DNA of 64,000 bases from Thioalkalivibrio sp. K90mix (GTDB taxonomy: Bacteria > Pseudomonadota > Gammaproteobacteria > Ectothiorhodospirales > Ectothiorhodospiraceae), in assembly GCF_000025545.1 (NCBI RefSeq), contig NC_013889.1:310001-374000 (forward strand). The letters are read 5' to 3'. Position numbers and translations under genes: made by a program. The notes under the pieces are model-generated. The model made no database searches. It worked only from the letters and a program-made list of their open reading frames with translations, and had not been told where the DNA came from. Of this stretch, positions 43,838-53,113 are shown piece by piece; the stretch's first letter is position 1; each line of letters starts with the position of its first letter.

Positions 43838-44734
43838 ATGCGTGAACCCGACACTCTGCACCGCTTCATGCTGGAGGAGGCCGGGGTGCGTGGCGAATGG
43901 GTGCACCTGGACGCCGCCTGGCAGGCCCTGCTGGAGCGCCACGAGTATCCGCCAGTGGTGCGCGACCTGCTGGGTCAGGCCTACGCGGCCGTGGCGCTGA
44001 CCGCCGCCACACTCAAGTTTGATGGCTCGCTGATCTTGCAGGTGACCGGCACCGGTCCGGTGCACATGATCGTGGCCCAGGCCGATGGGCAGGGACGGTT
44101 GCGCGGGTTGGCCCGCTTTCGTGAAACCCCGCCGGAGGGCGCGACGCTGGCGGAATGTGCCGGCGATAACGCCCGGTTGATGCTGACGCTGGACCCGGGC
44201 GATGGCGGCGAGCGCTACCAGGGCGTGGTCGAGCTCGAGGGCGAGACCCTGGCGGATGCAATGAATGTCTACTTCGAGCGTTCCGAGCAATTACCCACCC
44301 GGCTGTGGCTCGCGGCCAATCAGCAGTCAGCCGCCGGAATGCTCCTGCAGGCGGTACCGGGCGAGGGTGGTCATGCAGTCACGCGTGACCCCGAGGACTG
44401 GAACCGCGCGAACATCCTGGCCGATACCACCACTCCCGAGGAGATGCTGGAGCTGGATGCCGGCACGCTGCTCGGCCGGCTGTTCGCCGAGGAGCGCGTG
44501 CGCCTGTTCGACGGGACCCCGGTCCAGTTCCACTGCCCCTGCTCGCGCGAACGGGTGTCCGAGACGCTGCGTGGTCTCGGGCAGGACGAGATCCGCGGCA
44601 TCATCGAGGAGCAGGGTCAGATCGAGGTGACCTGCGAGTTCTGCAACGCGCAGTACCACTTCGACCCGGTGGACGCCGAGGCCCTCTGTGCCACCCAGAC
44701 GGTCCAGCCGCCGACACCCGATACGCGCCAGTAA
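43838..44734 (+). CDS. hslO: Redox-regulated chaperone Hsp33
   Basis: 298-residue Hsp33 holdase, activated by oxidation when its zinc is released. The C-terminal redox switch has the four cysteines as CPCSRERV (C-x-C) and CEFCNAQY (C-x-x-C). TGTGPVHMIVAQADGQGRLRG in the N-terminal substrate domain, split as TGTGPVHMIVAQ and ADGQGRLRG, is conserved. It follows gatB by 18 bases and probably shares its transcript. An inverted repeat lies 48 bases after its stop. Confidence 0.95.
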   Translation: MREPDTLHRFMLEEAGVRGEWVHLDAAWQALLERHEYPPVVRDLLGQAYAAVALTAATLKFDGSLILQVTGTGPVHMIVAQADGQGRLRGLARFRETPPEGATLAECAGDNARLMLTLDPGDGGERYQGVVELEGETLADAMNVYFERSEQLPTRLWLAANQQSAAGMLLQAVPGEGGHAVTRDPEDWNRANILADTTTPEEMLELDAGTLLGRLFAEERVRLFDGTPVQFHCPCSRERVSETLRGLGQDEIRGIIEEQGQIEVTCEFCNAQYHFDPVDAEALCATQTVQPPTPDTRQ

Positions 44735-44781
44735 CCGCTTGCGGAACCATCGGGCGCGGAATCTTCCCGCCGAGCGGCGGT

Positions 44782-44803
44782 CTTTGCTATAGAGATAGCA
44801 AAG
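44782..44803. repeat. Perfect 9-bp inverted repeat after hslO
   Basis: CTTTGCTAT-AGAG-ATAGCAAAG. It is AT-richer than its surroundings and lies between hslO and the hypothetical gene at 44835, directly before an end of the GGGAAAC element. It could be an operator, a weak terminator for hslO without a T-run, or part of an element remnant. Confidence 0.5.
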
Positions 44804-44807
44804 GCAG

Positions 44808-44821
44808 CAGTGTTTCCCTAG
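44808..44821 (-). repeat. Short end of the GGGAAAC element before the gene at 44835
   Basis: Minus-strand CTAGGGAAACACTG, identical to the first bases of the element at 12023. Homology stops after CTG. It lies 13 bases before the next start codon. Confidence 0.5.
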
Positions 44822-44834
44822 CGGGGGGCTGGTC

Positions 44835-45251
44835 ATGTATTCCCGGCATACCGAGATTCCCACCCTGGATACCCGGCCCGGATGGCAGGTCGAGGCCCGC
44901 TATTACAACCAGGCGGCCCTGGCCCTGCGGCGGCTGGGCCCCGAGATCCGTCTGCCCCTGCCGATTCTCAAGCACCTGGACTTGATCCTGCAGCCGGATG
45001 CCTGGGTTGTGGTGGATCGTGTGCTCAACGACATGCCGGTGGTGGCCTGGACGGCCTTCCGCGCCGCCCACCGTCATAACCTGCATCGCCCGGTGGCCTG
45101 CGAGCTGCGCCTTTATCACTCCATGGCGACCATGGTCACCAATCGCGCCCTGGCCTGCATGGCCGACCGTCTGACCGTTGCCCTGGCCCAGGAGGATCAG
45201 CGTATCCCCCGTGGCCAGGTGATCGCCTTCCGATCCCGTTCCAGCGCCTGA
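44835..45251 (+). CDS. Hypothetical protein
   Basis: 138-residue protein I do not recognise. It has no signal peptide or membrane segment; it is mixed alpha/beta with an arginine- and leucine-rich middle (QAALALRRLGPEIRLPLPI) and a positively charged C-terminus. Codon use and third-position GC look like the host genome, and it is bounded by hslO and the convergent moeB (1-base gap), so it is likely a true gene. GGGGGG (44823-44828) is the only possible Shine-Dalgarno. No function is proposed. Confidence 0.65.
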   Translation: MYSRHTEIPTLDTRPGWQVEARYYNQAALALRRLGPEIRLPLPILKHLDLILQPDAWVVVDRVLNDMPVVAWTAFRAAHRHNLHRPVACELRLYHSMATMVTNRALACMADRLTVALAQEDQRIPRGQVIAFRSRSSA

Positions 45252-45252
45252 C

Positions 45253-46002
45253 TCAGGCCGGACGCTGGCCGCAGACCGGGCAGTCAGGGTCGCGGCGCAG
45301 ACGAATCTCGCGAAACTGCATGTTGGTCGCATCGACGATCAGTAGCCGACCACTCAGGGTCGGGAGCCCGATCAGCAGCTTCAATGCCTCGGTGGCCTGC
45401 AGGCTGCCAATGACGCCCGGGAGGCTGGCCAGTACGCCATTGGCCGCGCAGGTGTCCTCGTCCCCGCCGCCCTCGCCATACAGGCAGTGGTAGCAGGCGG
45501 CCTCGGGGTCGCGGTAGTCGAAGGTGGTGAGTTGTCCCTCGAAGCGGATCACCGCGCCGGAGACCAGCGGTGTGCCGCTGGCAACGGCGGCGCGGTTGAT
45601 CGCGCCCCGACTGGCGAAGTTGTCGGTGCCGTCGAGGACCACATCGGCCTTCGCGAACAGGGTGGTCATCGCATCCACATCCAGGCGTTCGGCGCGGGTC
45701 TCGACCCGGCAGTTCGGATTCATCGCCGCCAGGCGCCGCGCCGCGGACTCCACCTTGTCACGACCGATATCTGCATCGGTGTGCAGGATCTGCCGCTGCA
45801 GGTTGGTGACCTCGACGTGATCCGGATCGACGAGCGTGAGTCGCCCAACCCCGGCGGCCGCGAGATAGGCCGCGACCGGCGAACCCAGCCCGCCCAGGCC
45901 CATGATGACCGCATGTGCCTCCTGCAGGCGCTGCTGCCCCTCGACCCCGACACCGGGCAGCATGATCTGGCGGCTGTAGCGCAGCAGTTCCGGGTCATCC
46001 AC
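45253..46002 (-). CDS. moeB: Molybdopterin-synthase adenylyltransferase (MoeB/ThiF family)
   Basis: 249-residue E1-like enzyme that adenylates the C-terminal glycine of a sulfur-carrier protein (MoaD or ThiS). ATP-binding GLGGLGSPVAAYLAAAGVG is at about residues 35-53, with TDNFASR and two zinc-binding CxxC pairs, CYHCLYG and CPVCGQ. There is no rhodanese domain. The location beside prmC-prfA-hemA is the same as in Pseudomonas, where the gene is called moeB. ThiF cannot be excluded. Confidence 0.92.
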   Translation of the reverse strand: MDDPELLRYSRQIMLPGVGVEGQQRLQEAHAVIMGLGGLGSPVAAYLAAAGVGRLTLVDPDHVEVTNLQRQILHTDADIGRDKVESAARRLAAMNPNCRVETRAERLDVDAMTTLFAKADVVLDGTDNFASRGAINRAAVASGTPLVSGAVIRFEGQLTTFDYRDPEAACYHCLYGEGGGDEDTCAANGVLASLPGVIGSLQATEALKLLIGLPTLSGRLLIVDATNMQFREIRLRRDPDCPVCGQRPA

Positions 46003-46165
46003 GGGGCGTTCTCCAGTGTGAATCGGGTCAAGGCTTGGTCATGTAGTCCGGAAAAGTGTAACCGGGGTCGCGCTCCTCGGGTGGCTCGGTTAGGAACCGT
46101 TCAGGAAGCGTCCGTAATCTGGACCGTGGCAATTCTGCCAGTTGCGCAGTTCAAGGAGGTACACG

Positions 46166-46525
46166 ATGAAACGCATGATGATCGCCCTGGCGCCGGCGGC
46201 GTTGCTGGCGTTTGCCCTGACGGCCCCGGCGCATGCGGCCCAGCCGGTCTCCGGCTTTGTGCACACCGGTGCCGCAGCGTTCGACCCTGATGCCCTGCAG
46301 CATGTGCATCATCGTCCGGGCCACTATGGTGGCCCGCCGCATGCCCGCAGCCACCCTGGCTATCGCGGCCACAAGTATTCCAAACGCTCGCATAACCGTG
46401 GGCGGGGCCATAAGCGGGGGCACTATTACAGCTACCAGGAGCACCATCATCACCACTATCACAGCCGCCCGCGGCACCGCTCGCCCAGTGGTTCGATGAA
46501 CCTGCACCTGCATCTGCCGTTCTAG
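46166..46525 (+). CDS. Small exported histidine-rich protein
   Basis: 119 residues with a clear signal peptide (MKRMMIALAPAALLAFALTA, cleavage after AHA near residue 25) and a mature part very rich in His, Arg, Gly and Tyr, including QEHHHHHYHSRPRHR and a C-terminal LHLHLPF. No known domain was recognised. The histidine clusters suggest metal binding in the periplasm, or a structural envelope role; this is an inference. AAGGAGG stands 6 bases before the ATG. A strong terminator follows. Expression from an ECF-like GGAACC...GTAATCT sequence at 46093-46120 is possible but weakly supported. Confidence 0.75.
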   Translation: MKRMMIALAPAALLAFALTAPAHAAQPVSGFVHTGAAAFDPDALQHVHHRPGHYGGPPHARSHPGYRGHKYSKRSHNRGRGHKRGHYYSYQEHHHHHYHSRPRHRSPSGSMNLHLHLPF

Positions 46526-46548
46526 GCATTACCCGCATCACACGGTTG

Positions 46549-46576
46549 GCCCCGGCGTTCGCGCCGGGGCTTTTTT
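46549..46576 (+). terminator. Rho-independent terminator of the His-rich gene
   Basis: GCCCCGGCG-TTCG-CGCCGGGGC followed by TTTTTT. The T-run is the outer part of the 8-base target duplication of the ISL3 element, so the terminator stays complete although the insertion sequence starts two bases later. Confidence 0.9.
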
Positions 46577-46578
46577 AT

Positions 46579-47889
46579 GGTTCATCGAGCATTACCGGGG
46601 AATGCGGCGCGGATTTTGAGGAAGAAGTAGTCCTGGTCGCGGTAGCCGTAGGCGCGGCGCTTGATGACCTTGATGGTGTTGTTGATGCCTTCGACGACGC
46701 TGGTGTTCAGCCGATGCCGGCAGCGCGAGACGATGCCGGGGAGATAGGGCTCCAGCAACCGCGCGAAGCGCTGCAGGGCATGGATGCCGCTCTCCTGTGC
46801 CTGTTGTACCCAGTGTCGCCAGGCCTGCCAGGTCTGTTCCGGACGGCGCTGGAACCAGAGCCGCTTGAGCTCGTCGCGTAACAGATAGACTGTCAGCAAT
46901 GCCTGGTTGGCTTGCAGCAACTCGTCCAGGTGGACCGCTTGGCCGGCGTTCAGCGACGCCCGGTTACGCAGCAGCAACCAGCGGCTGGACTTGATCACGC
47001 GACGGGCCCGACGGTCCTCGCCCAGACGCTTCGCCTCGTCGACGCGCACCCGGTCGATGACCTCGCGACCGTACTTGGCCACCACATGGAACAGGTCGTA
47101 GACGATCTCGGCCCGGGGACACTGCGCCCGGATCTCGAGCTCGAAGGCCGTGGTCATGTCGATCGCCACCGCCTCGATGCGCTCGCGCACGCCTTCGGGG
47201 AGTTGCTCGAAGAAGGCCCGAGCGGTCTCGCGCGAGCGGCCTTCCCCGACCCACAGCACCTGGCGCCGGATCGGCTCGATCACCACCGTGGCATAGCGGT
47301 GGCCTTTGTGCAGGGCGAACTCGTCCATCGCCAGATAGCGGATCGACGCCCAGTCCGGCTCCAGCAACGAAGCCGCCAGCCGATGCCGGTCCACCGTCTT
47401 CACCGTATGCCAACCCAGGCCATAGAAGGCCGCCACCGCCTGGATGCTGGCCGAACGCAGCAACTGACTGCAGGCATCCGCCAGACGGTTGGTCAGCCGC
47501 TGATAGCGCCCCAGCCAACTCAGCCGCTCCAGCTGCGGACCACCGCAGTGCTCGCACCACACCCGGCGACGCGGCACCACCAGCACCACCCGGTACTCGA
47601 ACAGGGGAAGATCCCGAACCCGCCGCAGCGTCGTCTCGTGCACCTGACGCGTCCGGTGGCCGCAGCGTTCGCAGTGCATCCACTGCCGCGTCGGCTTCAG
47701 GTGCAACTCCAGCGTGCCGCCCGCCTCGTCCGGCCATACCGCACGTTCCAGCCGATAGCCTTCCCAGCCGCCCAGCTTCTGCAGCGTCTTCTTGTCCAGC
47801 ATCCCCCTCTCCCGTGTCCAACCCGGCTCCACGCGAGATTACGATGCCCTTCAGCGCACGAATACCTCCCCGGTATCCTTCGATGAACC
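46579..47889 (-). mobile_element. ISL3-family insertion sequence, 1,311 bp, complete
   Basis: The ends read inward GGTTCATCGA...ACCGGGGA on both sides (left GCATT, right AGGAT in the variable part). TTTTTTAT is duplicated exactly at 46571-46578 and 47890-47897, an 8-bp target duplication as expected for ISL3. One transposase gene fills the element, and its stop codon lies in the left repeat. The intact ends and identical duplication suggest a recent insertion. Confidence 0.93.
46582..47802 (-). CDS. ISL3-family transposase
   Basis: 406-residue transposase. The N-terminal zinc-binding pairs are CERCGH and CEHCGG, followed by a helix-turn-helix-like region (SIQAVAAFYGLGWHTVKTVD). DDE catalytic segments are YLAMDEFALHKGH (first D), AIDMTTAFE (second D) and VVEGINNTIKVIKRRAYG (E). 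The ATG at 47802 has GGGAGAGGGG directly upstream and is preferred to a GTG ten codons earlier. The reading frame is uninterrupted, so the element may still be active. Confidence 0.95.
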   Translation of the reverse strand: MLDKKTLQKLGGWEGYRLERAVWPDEAGGTLELHLKPTRQWMHCERCGHRTRQVHETTLRRVRDLPLFEYRVVLVVPRRRVWCEHCGGPQLERLSWLGRYQRLTNRLADACSQLLRSASIQAVAAFYGLGWHTVKTVDRHRLAASLLEPDWASIRYLAMDEFALHKGHRYATVVIEPIRRQVLWVGEGRSRETARAFFEQLPEGVRERIEAVAIDMTTAFELEIRAQCPRAEIVYDLFHVVAKYGREVIDRVRVDEAKRLGEDRRARRVIKSSRWLLLRNRASLNAGQAVHLDELLQANQALLTVYLLRDELKRLWFQRRPEQTWQAWRHWVQQAQESGIHALQRFARLLEPYLPGIVSRCRHRLNTSVVEGINNTIKVIKRRAYGYRDQDYFFLKIRAAFPGNAR

Positions 47890-47893
47890 TTTT

Positions 47894-48745
47894 TTATGCG
47901 TGTACCCCAATCGTGATGCGCTCGTGTCCGGCGGGATCACGCAAACTCTGCACCTCGCGATAGCCCTCCTGTTCCATGCAGACCCGAACGTCGCGGGCCT
48001 GATCGAACCCGTGCTCCAGCAGCAGCGGGGCGCCCGGGAGCAGGTGGGTGAGTGCGGTATCGATGATGGTGTACAGGTCGCCAAGCCCGGCTTCCGGCGC
48101 GGCCAGCGCTTCCCGCGGCTCGAAGCGCAGGTCGCCGCGGGTCAGGTGGGGGTCGTCCGGCGCGATGTAGGGCGGGTTGCTGACGATCACGTCGAAGGCG
48201 TCGCTGGGCTTGAACGGGTCGAGCCACGTCCCCTGCAGGAAGGCCACGTCCAGTCCCAGGGCGTCGGCGTTGGCGCGGGCCTGGCGCAGGGCGTCCGGGC
48301 TGCGGTCGGTGGCGACGGCCTCAATGGCCGGGCGTTCCGCCTTCAGCGCAAGGATGATCGCGCCGCTGCCGGTGCCCAGATCCAGTACCCGGGGATGCGC
48401 TCGCTCGCAGGCGTCAATGGCCGCGATTGCCCGTTCCACCAGCAGTTCGGTCTCCGGGCGCGGGATCAGGCAGGCGGGGGAGATCCCGAGATCGAGGGTC
48501 CAGAAGGCGCGACGGCCGAGGATGTGGGCGATCGGCTCGCCCGTCTCACGGCGTCTGCACAGGGCGTCGGCGCGTTCGCGCTGCGACGCGGTGGGTGCCT
48601 CAAGTCCGCGGGCGATCAGGGCGCTGGTGTCGAGGCCGGTCGCCGCGCCAAGCAGCAGGCGGGCCTCGAGCCCCGGTTCTTCCGATCCGGCTGCCTGCAG
48701 ACGGTCGCGCAACTCGCGCAGCAGGGCGTCCAGCGTGGTGGTCAC
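47894..48745 (-). CDS. prmC: Peptide chain release factor N5-glutamine methyltransferase
   Basis: 283-residue SAM-dependent methyltransferase that methylates the GGQ glutamine of RF1 and RF2. It has the SAM site VLDLGTGSGAI near residue 112 and the NPPYI catalytic motif near 180. Its target RF1 is encoded immediately upstream (6-base gap). The TAA stop (47894-47896) lies within the right-hand copy of the ISL3 target duplication, so the insertion happened at the very end of the gene and left the protein intact. Confidence 0.96.
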   Translation of the reverse strand: MTTTLDALLRELRDRLQAAGSEEPGLEARLLLGAATGLDTSALIARGLEAPTASQRERADALCRRRETGEPIAHILGRRAFWTLDLGISPACLIPRPETELLVERAIAAIDACERAHPRVLDLGTGSGAIILALKAERPAIEAVATDRSPDALRQARANADALGLDVAFLQGTWLDPFKPSDAFDVIVSNPPYIAPDDPHLTRGDLRFEPREALAAPEAGLGDLYTIIDTALTHLLPGAPLLLEHGFDQARDVRVCMEQEGYREVQSLRDPAGHERITIGVHA

Positions 48746-48751
48746 TCCGGA

Positions 48752-49837
48752 TCAGCCCTCGGACAGGGTGGCGAGCTGCTCGGCCTGGTATTCGTGGATC
48801 AGCGGGTCGATCACCGGGTCGAGGTCGCCGGCCATCACCTGTTCGAGCTTGTAGAGGGTCAGGTTGATGCGGTGGTCGGTCACGCGGCCCTGTGGGAAGT
48901 TGTAGGTGCGGATGCGCTCGGAGCGGTCGCCGCTGCCGACCAGGCTCTTGCGCTCGGCGCTCTGCGCGGCGGCCTGGGCCTCGCGCTCGGCCTCGAACAG
49001 ACGGGCGGCGAGGTAGGTCATCGCCTTGGCGCGGTTCTTGTGCTGCGAGCGTTCTTCCTGACACTCGACCACGATGCCGGTCGGCAGGTGAGTCAGGCGG
49101 ACCGCGGAGTCGGTCTTGTTGACATGCTGGCCACCGGCCCCGGAGGCGCGGAAGGTGTCCACGCGCAGGTCGGCCGGGTTGATATCCGGCATCTCGACCT
49201 CGTCCAGCTCCGGCAGGATGGCGACGGTGGCGGCCGAGGTGTGGATGCGGCCCTGGGATTCGGTCTCGGGGACGCGCTGCACACGGTGGGCGCCGGATTC
49301 GAACTTGAGTCGCGAGTAGGCGCCCTGGCCGGCCAGGCGCGCGATTACCTCGCGGTAACCGCCGTGCTCGCCCTCGCTGGCGCTGAGGATCTCCAGTTTC
49401 CAGTTCTGCTGCTCGGCGTAGCGGGTGTACATACGCAGCAGGTCGCCGGCGAAGATCGCGGCCTCGTCGCCGCCGGTGCCGGCGCGGATCTCGAGGAACA
49501 CGTTGGCATTGTCGTGCGGGTCCTTCGGGATCAGGTGACGATGGAGCTCGGCCTCCAGTGCCTCGGCCTGGTCCGCCAGGGTCTCGATCTCGGCCTCGGC
49601 CATTGCGCGCAACTCTGGGTCATCCTCCGCGAGCATCGCGCGGGCCTCTTCCAGCGCGGCCTGGTTGTCGTGCCAGGCCTTCCAGGCTTCGGCGACGGGC
49701 TCGAGCTGGCTGTATTCCTGTGACAGCCGGCGCAGTTGATCGGCGTCTTCGGCGGCGTCCGGGGTGGCCAGCAGTTGTGCGATCTCGGCATGGCGCTCGG
49801 CCAGGCCCTCGAGCTTGTTGCGGAACGAGGCCTTCAC
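48752..49837 (-). CDS. prfA: Peptide chain release factor 1
   Basis: 361-residue RF1 that reads UAG and UAA. The GGQ peptidyl-hydrolysis motif is in [15 protein letters not shown], and the codon-recognition PxT tripeptide appears as PET in [14 protein letters not shown] (PAT in E. coli). The lysine/arginine-rich [16 protein letters not shown] stretch is conserved. The ATG overlaps the hemA stop by ATGA, giving the hemA-prfA-prmC operon known in other gammaproteobacteria. Confidence 0.97.
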   Translation of the reverse strand: MKASFRNKLEGLAERHAEIAQLLATPDAAEDADQLRRLSQEYSQLEPVAEAWKAWHDNQAALEEARAMLAEDDPELRAMAEAEIETLADQAEALEAELHRHLIPKDPHDNANVFLEIRAGTGGDEAAIFAGDLLRMYTRYAEQQNWKLEILSASEGEHGGYREVIARLAGQGAYSRLKFESGAHRVQRVPETESQGRIHTSAATVAILPELDEVEMPDINPADLRVDTFRASGAGGQHVNKTDSAVRLTHLPTGIVVECQEERSQHKNRAKAMTYLAARLFEAEREAQAAAQSAERKSLVGSGDRSERIRTYNFPQGRVTDHRINLTLYKLEQVMAGDLDPVIDPLIHEYQAEQLATLSEG

Positions 49838-51132
49838 GAACGGGAGCCGGATTCGGGGTCGTGGCCGGGATCGTCTTCCGGGCTGGGCAGCTGGAACAGC
49901 CGGTGGGCGGCATCGAGCAGGCGCGCGTCGCCCTCGTGGGCGGCGGTGTTCAGCGACTTGCAGGGGGCGTGCATCAGCTTGTTGGTCAGGCTGTGGGCCA
50001 GCAGTTGCATGGCCTCTTCCGGCGACTTGCCGGCGCGCAGCATCGCCTCGGCCCTGGCCAGGGATTCGGCCTTGACGGCCTCGGCGCGCTGACGCAGCTG
50101 GCGGATGCTGTCGACAGAGTCGCGGGCGCGCAGCCAGCGCATGAATTCGCTGGCGCGCTGGGTGATGATCTCCTCGGCCTGTGCGGCGGCGGCCTGGCGC
50201 GAGGCCATGTTCTCGTCGATCACTTCCTGGAGGTCGTCCACTGTATAGAGGTAGACGTCCTCGAGCTGGCCGACCTCGGGTTCGATGTCGCGTGGGACGG
50301 CGATGTCGACCATGAACATCGGCTTGTGCCGGCGCTTGCGCAGGGCACGCTCCACTGCCCCCTTGCCGAGGATCGGCAGCGGTGCGGCGGTCGACGAGAT
50401 CACGATGTCGGCCTCGGCCAGGCGATCCGGCAACTGGTTCAGGCTGATCGCCTCGCCGTCGAACCGTTCGGCTACGGCCTGGGCGCGCTCCTCGGTGCGG
50501 TTGGCCACGATCACCCGTCCGATCCCGTGGCCGGACAGGTGCTGCAGCGCCAGTTCGATCGTCTCCCCGGCACCGATCACCAGCGCGGTCAGCGGCTTCA
50601 GGTCGCCAAAGATCTGGCGCGCCAGCGAGACCGCGGCAAAGGCCACCGAGACGGCGCTCTGGCCGATCGCGGTCTGCGTGCGCACGTCCTTCGCGGTGGC
50701 AAAGGCATGCTGGAACAGGCGCTCCAGCGAGCGGCCCAGCGTGCCGGCGTCGTGGGCATGCTGGTAAGCCGTTTTCATCTGCCCGAGAATCTGGGGCTCG
50801 CCGAGGACCAGCGAGTCCAGGCCGCTCGCCACGCGCAGGGTGTGGCGTACCGCCGAGCCGTCGTGGTGCAGGTAGAGGTAGGGCCTGAGTTCGTCGCGGT
50901 CAATGCCGTGGTAGCCGCCCAGCCAGTCGAGAACGCGGTGTTCCGACTGCTTGCCACCCTCGCGGAAATACACCTCGGTGCGGTTACAGGTCGACAGGAT
51001 CGCGGTTTCTGGCAACAGGACGCCCGAGCGCAGCGAGTGCAGAGCCTCGCCGAGCTGGCTTTCATTCACCGACAGCCGTTCGCGGATCGCGACCGGGGCG
51101 GTCTTGTGATTGATACCAAGAGTGAACAGCAT
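49834..51132 (-). CDS. hemA: Glutamyl-tRNA reductase
   Basis: 432-residue enzyme of the C5 tetrapyrrole pathway, reducing Glu-tRNA to glutamate 1-semialdehyde. It begins [18 protein letters not shown] and has the catalytic cysteine in [12 protein letters not shown] near residue 50, the NADPH-binding [12 protein letters not shown] near 190 and [10 protein letters not shown]. The ATG at 51132 is chosen because conservation begins there; longer frames run into the intergenic region. It leads hemA-prfA-prmC and is divergent from the TPR lipoprotein gene. Confidence 0.96.
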   Translation of the reverse strand: MLFTLGINHKTAPVAIRERLSVNESQLGEALHSLRSGVLLPETAILSTCNRTEVYFREGGKQSEHRVLDWLGGYHGIDRDELRPYLYLHHDGSAVRHTLRVASGLDSLVLGEPQILGQMKTAYQHAHDAGTLGRSLERLFQHAFATAKDVRTQTAIGQSAVSVAFAAVSLARQIFGDLKPLTALVIGAGETIELALQHLSGHGIGRVIVANRTEERAQAVAERFDGEAISLNQLPDRLAEADIVISSTAAPLPILGKGAVERALRKRRHKPMFMVDIAVPRDIEPEVGQLEDVYLYTVDDLQEVIDENMASRQAAAAQAEEIITQRASEFMRWLRARDSVDSIRQLRQRAEAVKAESLARAEAMLRAGKSPEEAMQLLAHSLTNKLMHAPCKSLNTAAHEGDARLLDAAHRLFQLPSPEDDPGHDPESGSRS

Positions 51133-51314
51133 GCTGACGCTATTGTGCCGCAAATGCCCGGAAAAGGCCCCCAAAACATACAAGCCACCGGGAGAGGAGT
51201 GCATTCCCTTGGTGGTGGGAGCGTAGTGTACTGGCCCGTGCCGTCCGTTACAGTGTCCAGCCGCTGTGCCGCACGGTTGCCGGTTTGGAACCGCGGCGCA
51301 CGGCGAGCGTCCCA

Positions 51315-51353
51315 CTAGGGGAACACTGAGTAACGTACACGCTCGCGCTCGAG
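51315..51353 (+). repeat. Single long end of the GGGAAAC element between hemA and the TPR gene
   Basis: CTAGGGGAACACTGAGTAAC then GTACACGCTCGCGCTCGAG agrees with about 36 bases of the right-hand end of the element at 12023-12305, including the inner CTCGCGCTCGAG. No partner end was found, so it is either a remnant or a stand-alone unit. The divergent gap 51133-51394 otherwise holds no recognised feature. Confidence 0.65.
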
Positions 51354-51394
51354 TCTCACTGTTCATGAAATGGAGTAATCCGATCGGACCCGAA

Positions 51395-53113
51395 ATGATT
51401 CGACCCCTTTTTGTGGCACTGGCCGCGCTCGTGCTGGTGGGCTGCGCCCACATGCCCCTGGGCGCCTCGGAGGGCGAGGCCCTGGAGACGGATCGCCCCG
51501 TGATCCTCCCGATCATGCCGGCGCAGGACCCGGAAGCGGCCCTGATGCTGGGGGTGCTGGTCGGCGAGATCGCCGTGCGCTCCGGGCAGTACGAAGAGGC
51601 CGCGCGCTACTACGGCGCCGCGGCCCTGCTCAGCGACGACCCGGCCATCGCCGAACGGGCCACCCGCATTGCGCTGTTCGCCCGGGATCGCAACCAGGCC
51701 CTGCAGTCTTCCGAGCGCTGGCGCCAGCTGGCACCGGAGAGCCTGGATGCCCTGCAGTTGTCCACGGTGCTGCGTCTGGACCTCGGGCAGCCGGATCCGG
51801 CTGCCGAGCAAATGGGAACGGTGATCGACCTGCAGGCCGTGCAGGGTGGAGACCCCTACGCGGCGCTTGGCGCGGTTGTCGGGCAGACACACAACCGCGA
51901 GGCCGCGCTGGAGGCCCTGGAAAAGCTGACGGATCAGCGTCAGGACGACGTTGGTGTGCATCGCGTATTTGCCGAGGCGGCACTGCGCTTCGCGCCCGGC
52001 GATCCGGCACTGGAGGCGACCGCGCGGGGTGTGGAGCGCTTCCCGGAATCCGTGTCTTTGCGGCTGCTGCGCGCCCGCGCCCTGGACGAGGCGGGGCAGT
52101 CCGACGAGGCGCTGGAGGAGCTGCGCGCGACGGTGGCCAACCATCCGGAGAGCCGCGAGGCCCGTTTTGGCTATGCCCGTATGCTGGCGGAGCACGATGA
52201 TCGCGAGATGGCGCGCGAAGAGATGGACCGCCTGGTCGAGCAGGACCCGGAGGATGTGCAGCTGCTGCTGGCCCTGGCACTGATGAACCTCGAGGCCGAA
52301 CAACTGGGGCCGGCCCGGACCTATCTGGAGCGTCTGGACGCCCTGGGCGAGCGCGAGGACGACATTGCCTACTACCTGGGGCGGCTGCACGAGATGGAAG
52401 ACGACCCGGAAGGCGCGCGCCAGGCCTACGAGCGGGTCGGGGGTGGCGGCCACGCCGATGATGCCCGCCTGCGCGCGGCGCGCATGACGCTGGAGATCGA
52501 GGGCGAGTCGGCCGCGCGCGAGCGCTTCGAGCAGATGCAGCAGGGTCCGGATACCGAGCTTGCCCGACGTGCCTATGTTGGCGAGGCGAACCTGCTGCGT
52601 GAAAAGGGCGAGTACACGGCGGCGCGCGAACGCCTGAATCGGGGACTGGTGCAGTTCCCCGGCGATACCCGGTTGCTGTACATGCGCGGCCTGGTGCACG
52701 AGCGCCAGGATGACATCGAGGCCGCCGAGGCGGATTTTCGCGCGATCCTGGACAACGATCCGGAGAACGTCGCCGCGCTGAATGCGCTGGGCTATACGCT
52801 GGCGGACCGCACCGACCGCTACGAGGAAGCGCTGGACCTGATCGAACGGGCCTACGCGCAGGAGCCCGACGACGCAGCGATCATCGACAGCTATGGCTGG
52901 GTCCTCTATCGCCTCGGGCGGCTGGACGAGGCCGAGGACTTCCTGCGTCGCGCCTACGATCTCTCCGACGACGGCGAGATCGCGAGCAACCTCGCCGTGG
53001 TGCTCTGGGAGCGGGGCGAACGCGACGAGGCACGCTCCATTCTGGAGGCGGCGCTGGAGCGCGAGCCGGATCACGAGCGCCTGCTGCGGGTGCGTGACGA
53101 ACTCCTCGAGTGA
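51395..53113 (+). CDS. TPR-repeat lipoprotein
   Basis: 572-residue protein with a lipoprotein signal (MIRPLFVALAALVLVGC, lipid cysteine at residue 17) and about a dozen tetratricopeptide-like repeats, for example QYEEAARYYGAAALLSDDP and RTDRYEEALDLIERAYAQEP. It is the equivalent of the uncharacterised TPR protein encoded next to lolB in Pseudomonas. A role as an envelope scaffold is plausible. The ATG at 51395 is selected for the lipobox; an ATG 10 codons earlier is possible. Its stop overlaps lolB (TGATG). Confidence 0.9.
   Translation: MIRPLFVALAALVLVGCAHMPLGASEGEALETDRPVILPIMPAQDPEAALMLGVLVGEIAVRSGQYEEAARYYGAAALLSDDPAIAERATRIALFARDRNQALQSSERWRQLAPESLDALQLSTVLRLDLGQPDPAAEQMGTVIDLQAVQGGDPYAALGAVVGQTHNREAALEALEKLTDQRQDDVGVHRVFAEAALRFAPGDPALEATARGVERFPESVSLRLLRARALDEAGQSDEALEELRATVANHPESREARFGYARMLAEHDDREMAREEMDRLVEQDPEDVQLLLALALMNLEAEQLGPARTYLERLDALGEREDDIAYYLGRLHEMEDDPEGARQAYERVGGGGHADDARLRAARMTLEIEGESAARERFEQMQQGPDTELARRAYVGEANLLREKGEYTAARERLNRGLVQFPGDTRLLYMRGLVHERQDDIEAAEADFRAILDNDPENVAALNALGYTLADRTDRYEEALDLIERAYAQEPDDAAIIDSYGWVLYRLGRLDEAEDFLRRAYDLSDDGEIASNLAVVLWERGERDEARSILEAALEREPDHERLLRVRDELLE

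Noticed and set aside
42167-44290. 707-codon minus-strand frame over gatB and hslO
   Set aside because: Antisense to two well-supported genes; no recognisable domain.
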